DNA from: an uncultured Sutterella sp.
Lineage (GTDB): Bacteria > Pseudomonadota > Gammaproteobacteria > Burkholderiales > Burkholderiaceae_F
Assembly: GCA_900544345.1 (NCBI GenBank)
Contig: UQUR01000017.1
Span: 1-16,148 of the forward strand
DNA length: 16,148 bases
Reading direction: 5' to 3'
Shown piece by piece: positions 14,001 through 16,148 of this stretch. The notes under the pieces are model-generated. The model saw nothing but the letters and a program-made list of their open reading frames with translations. It made no database searches and was not told the DNA's origin. The position numbers were made by a program, and so were the translations under genes. The first letter of the stretch is position 1, and each line of letters begins with the position of its first letter.

Positions 14001-14532
14001 TCATTTCGGCAATTTTTATGACAGTATCGAGGCTGATCCTCAGTATTGGTCTTTCGGGCTTTCGGGTATCACGGGATTGAAGTTTAAGGTGCTTGACTCC
14101 ATTACTATTGCTCCCTACGCCGGACTCTCGGGTTTTGCGCTTTATATGCCTAGCTTTAAAGAAGATTCTGCAGGTATAGCCGATTTGTCTGTTGATTCAT
14201 CCGTTTTTCATTCTCTAGAAGCTCAATTAGGTGTTAAGTTTGAGGGAGCAGTTTTTGAGCCCAATAAGGCTTATTGGCAGATGAAGCTTGCTTATGGCAG
14301 AGAAATTTTGTCTGATGCAGGTGGGCTGGATCTCTCCTTTAATCAAAAAGACCTTAGCGGGAGCTTTGACCGCAGAGCTCAGTGGGATTCAAAAAATCGC
14401 TTCAAAGCAGGACTTAAAGTTGGCATTGAAGCCCAAAATGGTCTTTCTTTGAACGCACTCATTCAATCGGAGTGGGAATCCTCTGATAGCCATAGCCTTG
14501 CTGGCGGCTTAGAAGCCACTTGGCGTTTTTAA
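11056..14532 (+). CDS. Autotransporter with a putative metzincin-like zinc protease passenger
   Basis: This 1158-residue protein is probably exported to the cell surface or beyond. The N-terminus (about 1-35, ending APTAALA) is a long signal peptide. Residues 45-360 form a protease-like domain with the zinc motif HELFHAFG (H182, E183, H186). A later SHIELQNSLMSHQ segment holds a possible third ligand, H326, and a Met-turn-like M334; ELALLQDIGFDFDRKRFYGYS follows. From about 375 to 780 come repeated beta strands (LHIYGSKNKVTQ, ARVDGSENQLTI, SGASVSALG) typical of a beta-helical passenger. From about residue 885 (YAWVNPFGA) to the last residue is a C-terminal autotransporter barrel of some 270 residues, ending in Phe (ATWRF) as BamA substrates do. 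AGAGG lies 6 bases before ATG 11056. The classical metzincin third His right after HExxHxxG is replaced by Leu. Substrate is unknown. Confidence 0.9.
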   Translation: MSASLPRFLRHQAFFYAFCSAVSAMSAAPTAALAIQTTPVISSTGVHYANLHFADIGATYDFTEILGFTPAERAISPDEILGLERGFEYFWQVLGNDYRAQRPIDIFVVPYSEADSNASAFSFPDSDLTELALAWMGSKPKSQYQAYISVNNTLPDTVWDNSELKILPSNGIDSDLPGTMMHELFHAFGLSLFTDIDDTGQVAIKKSDLTQYTKHLNDVYDRSIETIASYTDKDFIPIVALDASESRPDLSTLDPGAIYVDYKNLSSGMYFRGKNVDEVLDGALLAWPIEVWGDSENTSDPVPGLPINGFEAIGYQGYEPYYEGSHIELQNSLMSHQVYRNWMILMEAELALLQDIGFDFDRKRFYGYSLYADGRTLENHNGYWARNEDGTDWIKGLASTQDWGIGLHIYGSKNKVTQRADLMTEGSYAIGARVDGSENQLTIASGTTVKADGFGGKGILFSWGKNHELAIESGASVSALGEGGIALAFDFGSNELGDQFGYYGSYTADVYDDSFGWYAQNEIPDVLKGPLISELRIQGRVEGDMASIYISPNAFVKNIVIESGAQLKGDIISLWDMEKTLYGCDHTGMESNDRLVTTLTFGSALQSASLREPSSSSEIVFNDLIWGPKGLTIEVNDTHLHFGGVATVLGVAIEPNATVEGGRYLLMPTSYSTPLFDNKGRVISTVLNPVSISGDYHQADNASLTLTVHDGHFVPMSVDGTAKFEEGSAIVATAEGGWMPDGHVTVDKDSPIIIDAESLSAENLTYHYLSASELPVSPTLVISDDTEGWVVNRAPNAYSRYAQGDAKKIARIFDTSATQAVTDETKELFAYLDWSDSNGSAINEAAAALTGDGLIDMVASAIALQRLAQSASESKLSIAQGDGDYAWVNPFGATASAAMAGHSRMDVAGLAGGWVKKSGDTQSSLSLVALNSDGKSAHARELNAQGLWIAGSWEKSHLYQSNAFIQTSAHLGYINAEEKRTIHFGNFYDSIEADPQYWSFGLSGITGLKFKVLDSITIAPYAGLSGFALYMPSFKEDSAGIADLSVDSSVFHSLEAQLGVKFEGAVFEPNKAYWQMKLAYGREILSDAGGLDLSFNQKDLSGSFDRRAQWDSKNRFKAGLKVGIEAQNGLSLNALIQSEWESSDSHSLAGGLEATWRF

Positions 14533-14546
14533 AAGCACAAAGAATA

Positions 14547-14578
14547 GGTCCGTCTTCTTTAAAAAGAGAAGACGGACC
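14547..14578. terminator. 12-bp-stem terminator between convergent genes
   Basis: ggtccgtcttct (14547-14558) and agaagacggacc (14567-14578) pair perfectly around ttaaaaag. On the minus strand the stem is followed by a T-rich stretch (tattctttgtgctttt), so it best fits termination of the M20 peptidase gene. On the plus strand no T-tract follows, but it probably still shields the autotransporter mRNA end. Confidence 0.8.
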
Positions 14579-14595
14579 CCTAAGCTGTTAAAGAA

Positions 14596-15858
14596 TTAAC
14601 GGATAGGCAAGGTGGGTTTGTGGCCCAATGCCCCTACAAGAGCTGCAGCTGTGAGGAATATGAGCTGGGGTCCAAGGTGAATATCAATCTTATCGAAGTA
14701 TTCTTTGACCGTATGGGTGTTGATTTGAGCACCTCCAGCTGAAAGACAGGTTGCTGGTACACCTTGGCTAACTGGTGCATTGGCGTCAGTAGATGAATAG
14801 CCATAGTTTGTGAGCTCAATACCCAAAAGCTTTTGTGCAGAGCGAGCAGTTTGCAGTACCGGGCATTCTGGCGGGCGAATTCCTGCTGGGCGATTGCCGA
14901 TTTGGGTTTTAGTAAGTTTTAGAATCTTGGCCTCTTCGGTCACCGGCCAGTTAGCGTTTTCTTCCGCTACCCCCTCTTCAAAGCACTTCATAATGGCTGC
15001 TTCGGTTTGAAGGAGCAGTTCGTTATCGAGACTTCGGATATCAACGTCGACCTCGCAGTGCGGTGCAATGGTGTTGACGCTCTGCCCGCCCTTAATCATA
15101 CCGATTGTAAAAGTTGTTTTAGGATTGGCAGGGACTTTGAGTTTGGCGACTTTTGCACCGGCTAAGCACATGGCGTGAATAGCGCTTGGCGTATCGCCAA
15201 ATGCTCCGTAGGAGTGACCACCTTTGCCGTCGATGCAAAAGCGCCAGCGATGAGAGCCAATTGCGCCCTTCAAAATTCGGCCGACATCGGTATTATCAAT
15301 CGCGATAAACCCATCAACTTTATGGTGTTCATTGAAAAACTTTGAACCACGGGTGTCGCCGTTTCCTTCTTCTCCGACTGTTCCAACAAAGTAAATATCG
15401 CCCTCGGTTTCAATATTAAGTTCATTAAATAGACGCAAAACATGCAACAACGCCCGAAGGCCTGAGCAGTTGTCTCCGATGCCGGGAGCAAAATAGCGGT
15501 TACCTTCCTGACGAACCTTAACGTCTGTGCCTGCAGGAAAAACGGTATCCATATGAGCACCTAAAGCTAAAACAGGACCGTTCCCCGAACCAGGGCGCAA
15601 ACCGACAACATTGCCGATTTCATCAATGTGTACATCTTTAAGACCGTATTTTTTCATCCGGCGTGCGATTTCTTCAGCTCGAACGCTTTCTTCAAAAGTT
15701 GGGGCTGGAATTTCGCAGAGTTCAATTTGTTCCTTCATCGCTTCGTCGGTTTCGTCAAACGCCTTCTGAAGCGCTTTCCCAATCACAGGTTCCTCTTTTA
15801 AAGCTTTAACCGCTTCAAAGACCTTTTCGTCTAACGGAGGAATATTTTGTTGAGGCAT
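14596..15858 (-). CDS. M20-family metallopeptidase (PepT-like)
   Basis: This 420-residue cytoplasmic two-zinc exopeptidase/hydrolase has the full M20 signature. It has GAHMDTVFP (zinc ligand H102, D104), GIGDNCSGL (bridging D129), VGTVGEEGNGDTRGS (general base E163, zinc ligand E164), an Asp ligand in IDNTDVG (about 188-191), and H382 in NTHTVKEYFD. A dimerisation lid domain lies between about 200 and 310 (GKGGHSYGAF, IKGGQSVNTIAPHCEVDVDIRS). No signal peptide is present. The pattern is closest to peptidase-T-like M20 members, which remove residues from small peptides; the exact substrate cannot be read from sequence. AGGAG precedes the ATG by about 9 bases. It converges with the autotransporter gene. 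Confidence 0.93.
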   Translation of the reverse strand: MPQQNIPPLDEKVFEAVKALKEEPVIGKALQKAFDETDEAMKEQIELCEIPAPTFEESVRAEEIARRMKKYGLKDVHIDEIGNVVGLRPGSGNGPVLALGAHMDTVFPAGTDVKVRQEGNRYFAPGIGDNCSGLRALLHVLRLFNELNIETEGDIYFVGTVGEEGNGDTRGSKFFNEHHKVDGFIAIDNTDVGRILKGAIGSHRWRFCIDGKGGHSYGAFGDTPSAIHAMCLAGAKVAKLKVPANPKTTFTIGMIKGGQSVNTIAPHCEVDVDIRSLDNELLLQTEAAIMKCFEEGVAEENANWPVTEEAKILKLTKTQIGNRPAGIRPPECPVLQTARSAQKLLGIELTNYGYSSTDANAPVSQGVPATCLSAGGAQINTHTVKEYFDKIDIHLGPQLIFLTAAALVGALGHKPTLPIR

Positions 15859-16148
15859 TTTTCTAACTCCTTTTTTGTTAACGCAATCGATTTAAGGACG
15901 AATTTTTCTAAATAGCAATCGGGAAAAACGAGCGCATCATCATAATTAAAAAGAAAAAGATAACTGAAATGTGAATAACTGTATGAAATTAAAGAATAAA
16001 TTTTTAAGATAACATTTTTTAGGAAACTTTTTTTGTTAGAATGGTTCGAGTTTATTTGAGCAATTCGATGATGTCCTCTTTGCACTTTTCCTACCGTTAC
16101 GAAAAACCTAGTCGAGGTTGATCAGATATAGTCAAAATACCTGCTCAA
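15859..16148. promoter_or_regulatory. AT-rich region upstream of the peptidase, no gene seen
   Basis: These 290 bases have no supported coding region. The part next to the peptidase must carry its promoter on the minus strand; TATGAT (15944-15939 on the minus strand) is a possible -10 but lacks a good -35. On the plus strand, TTAGAAT near 16037 after a T-run could be a -10 for a gene beyond the window. The last 80 bases show no stem-loop or reading frame that I would call. Confidence 0.35.

Noticed and set aside
15831..16085. 84-codon minus-strand frame upstream of the M20 peptidase
   Set aside because: It overlaps the peptidase start, consists mainly of AT-rich low-complexity codons (many Ser, Tyr, Leu, Lys) and resembles no protein I know.
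1..16148. tRNA, rRNA, CRISPR array, riboswitch or prophage attachment site
   Set aside because: No cloverleaf-like GTTCGA arrangement, spaced repeat array, conserved aptamer core or tRNA-3'-end duplication was found by reading both strands. A tRNAscan-SE/Infernal run would settle this.

Overview
This window looks like chromosomal DNA from a host-associated, anaerobic or microaerophilic Gram-negative bacterium. My best guess is a Sutterella/Parasutterella-type Burkholderiales. That rests on gene content only: an oxygen-sensitive class III ribonucleotide reductase, a periplasmic type II asparaginase, a large protease-like autotransporter and moderate GC. No rRNA or other species marker is present.

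Left part (1-1245): decayed mobile DNA with no intact gene. The clearest item is a minus-strand C-terminal fragment of an IS5-family transposase (626-1094), cut off at its 5' side and broken at two A6 runs. Around it lie a 13-bp direct repeat, a hairpin and short open fragments.

Accessory cassette (1246-5138): four tightly packed, AT-rich plus-strand genes. They encode a 71-aa helical protein, a 647-aa GHKL (MutL/MORC/Hsp90-like) ATPase, an unrecognised 314-aa protein and a 263-aa protein resembling DUF6339. Stops and starts overlap or nearly touch, so this is one operon. The ATPase type is known from restriction-modification-like and antiphage loci, but no methyltransferase, helicase or recognisable nuclease is visible here. 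This is the best candidate for an undescribed (probably defence) system. Its beginning adjoins the transposase remnant and its end adjoins the nrdD leader.

Core-like part (5139-16148): nrdD-nrdG (anaerobic dNTP synthesis) follow a leader with tandem NrdR-box-like sites and end at a bidirectional terminator shared with a convergent hemolysin III/PAQR membrane protein. Next come a divergent exported chalcone-isomerase-like protein, a 13-bp-stem terminator, and minus-strand ansB (periplasmic L-asparaginase II). Divergent from ansB is a 1158-aa autotransporter whose passenger carries a HELFH zinc-protease motif and a possible distant third His and Met-turn. It converges, across another strong hairpin, on a minus-strand PepT-like M20 metallopeptidase. 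The last 290 bases hold no supported gene. Asparaginase, M20 peptidase and the putative secreted protease would together suit amino acid and peptide scavenging; that link is inference from adjacency.
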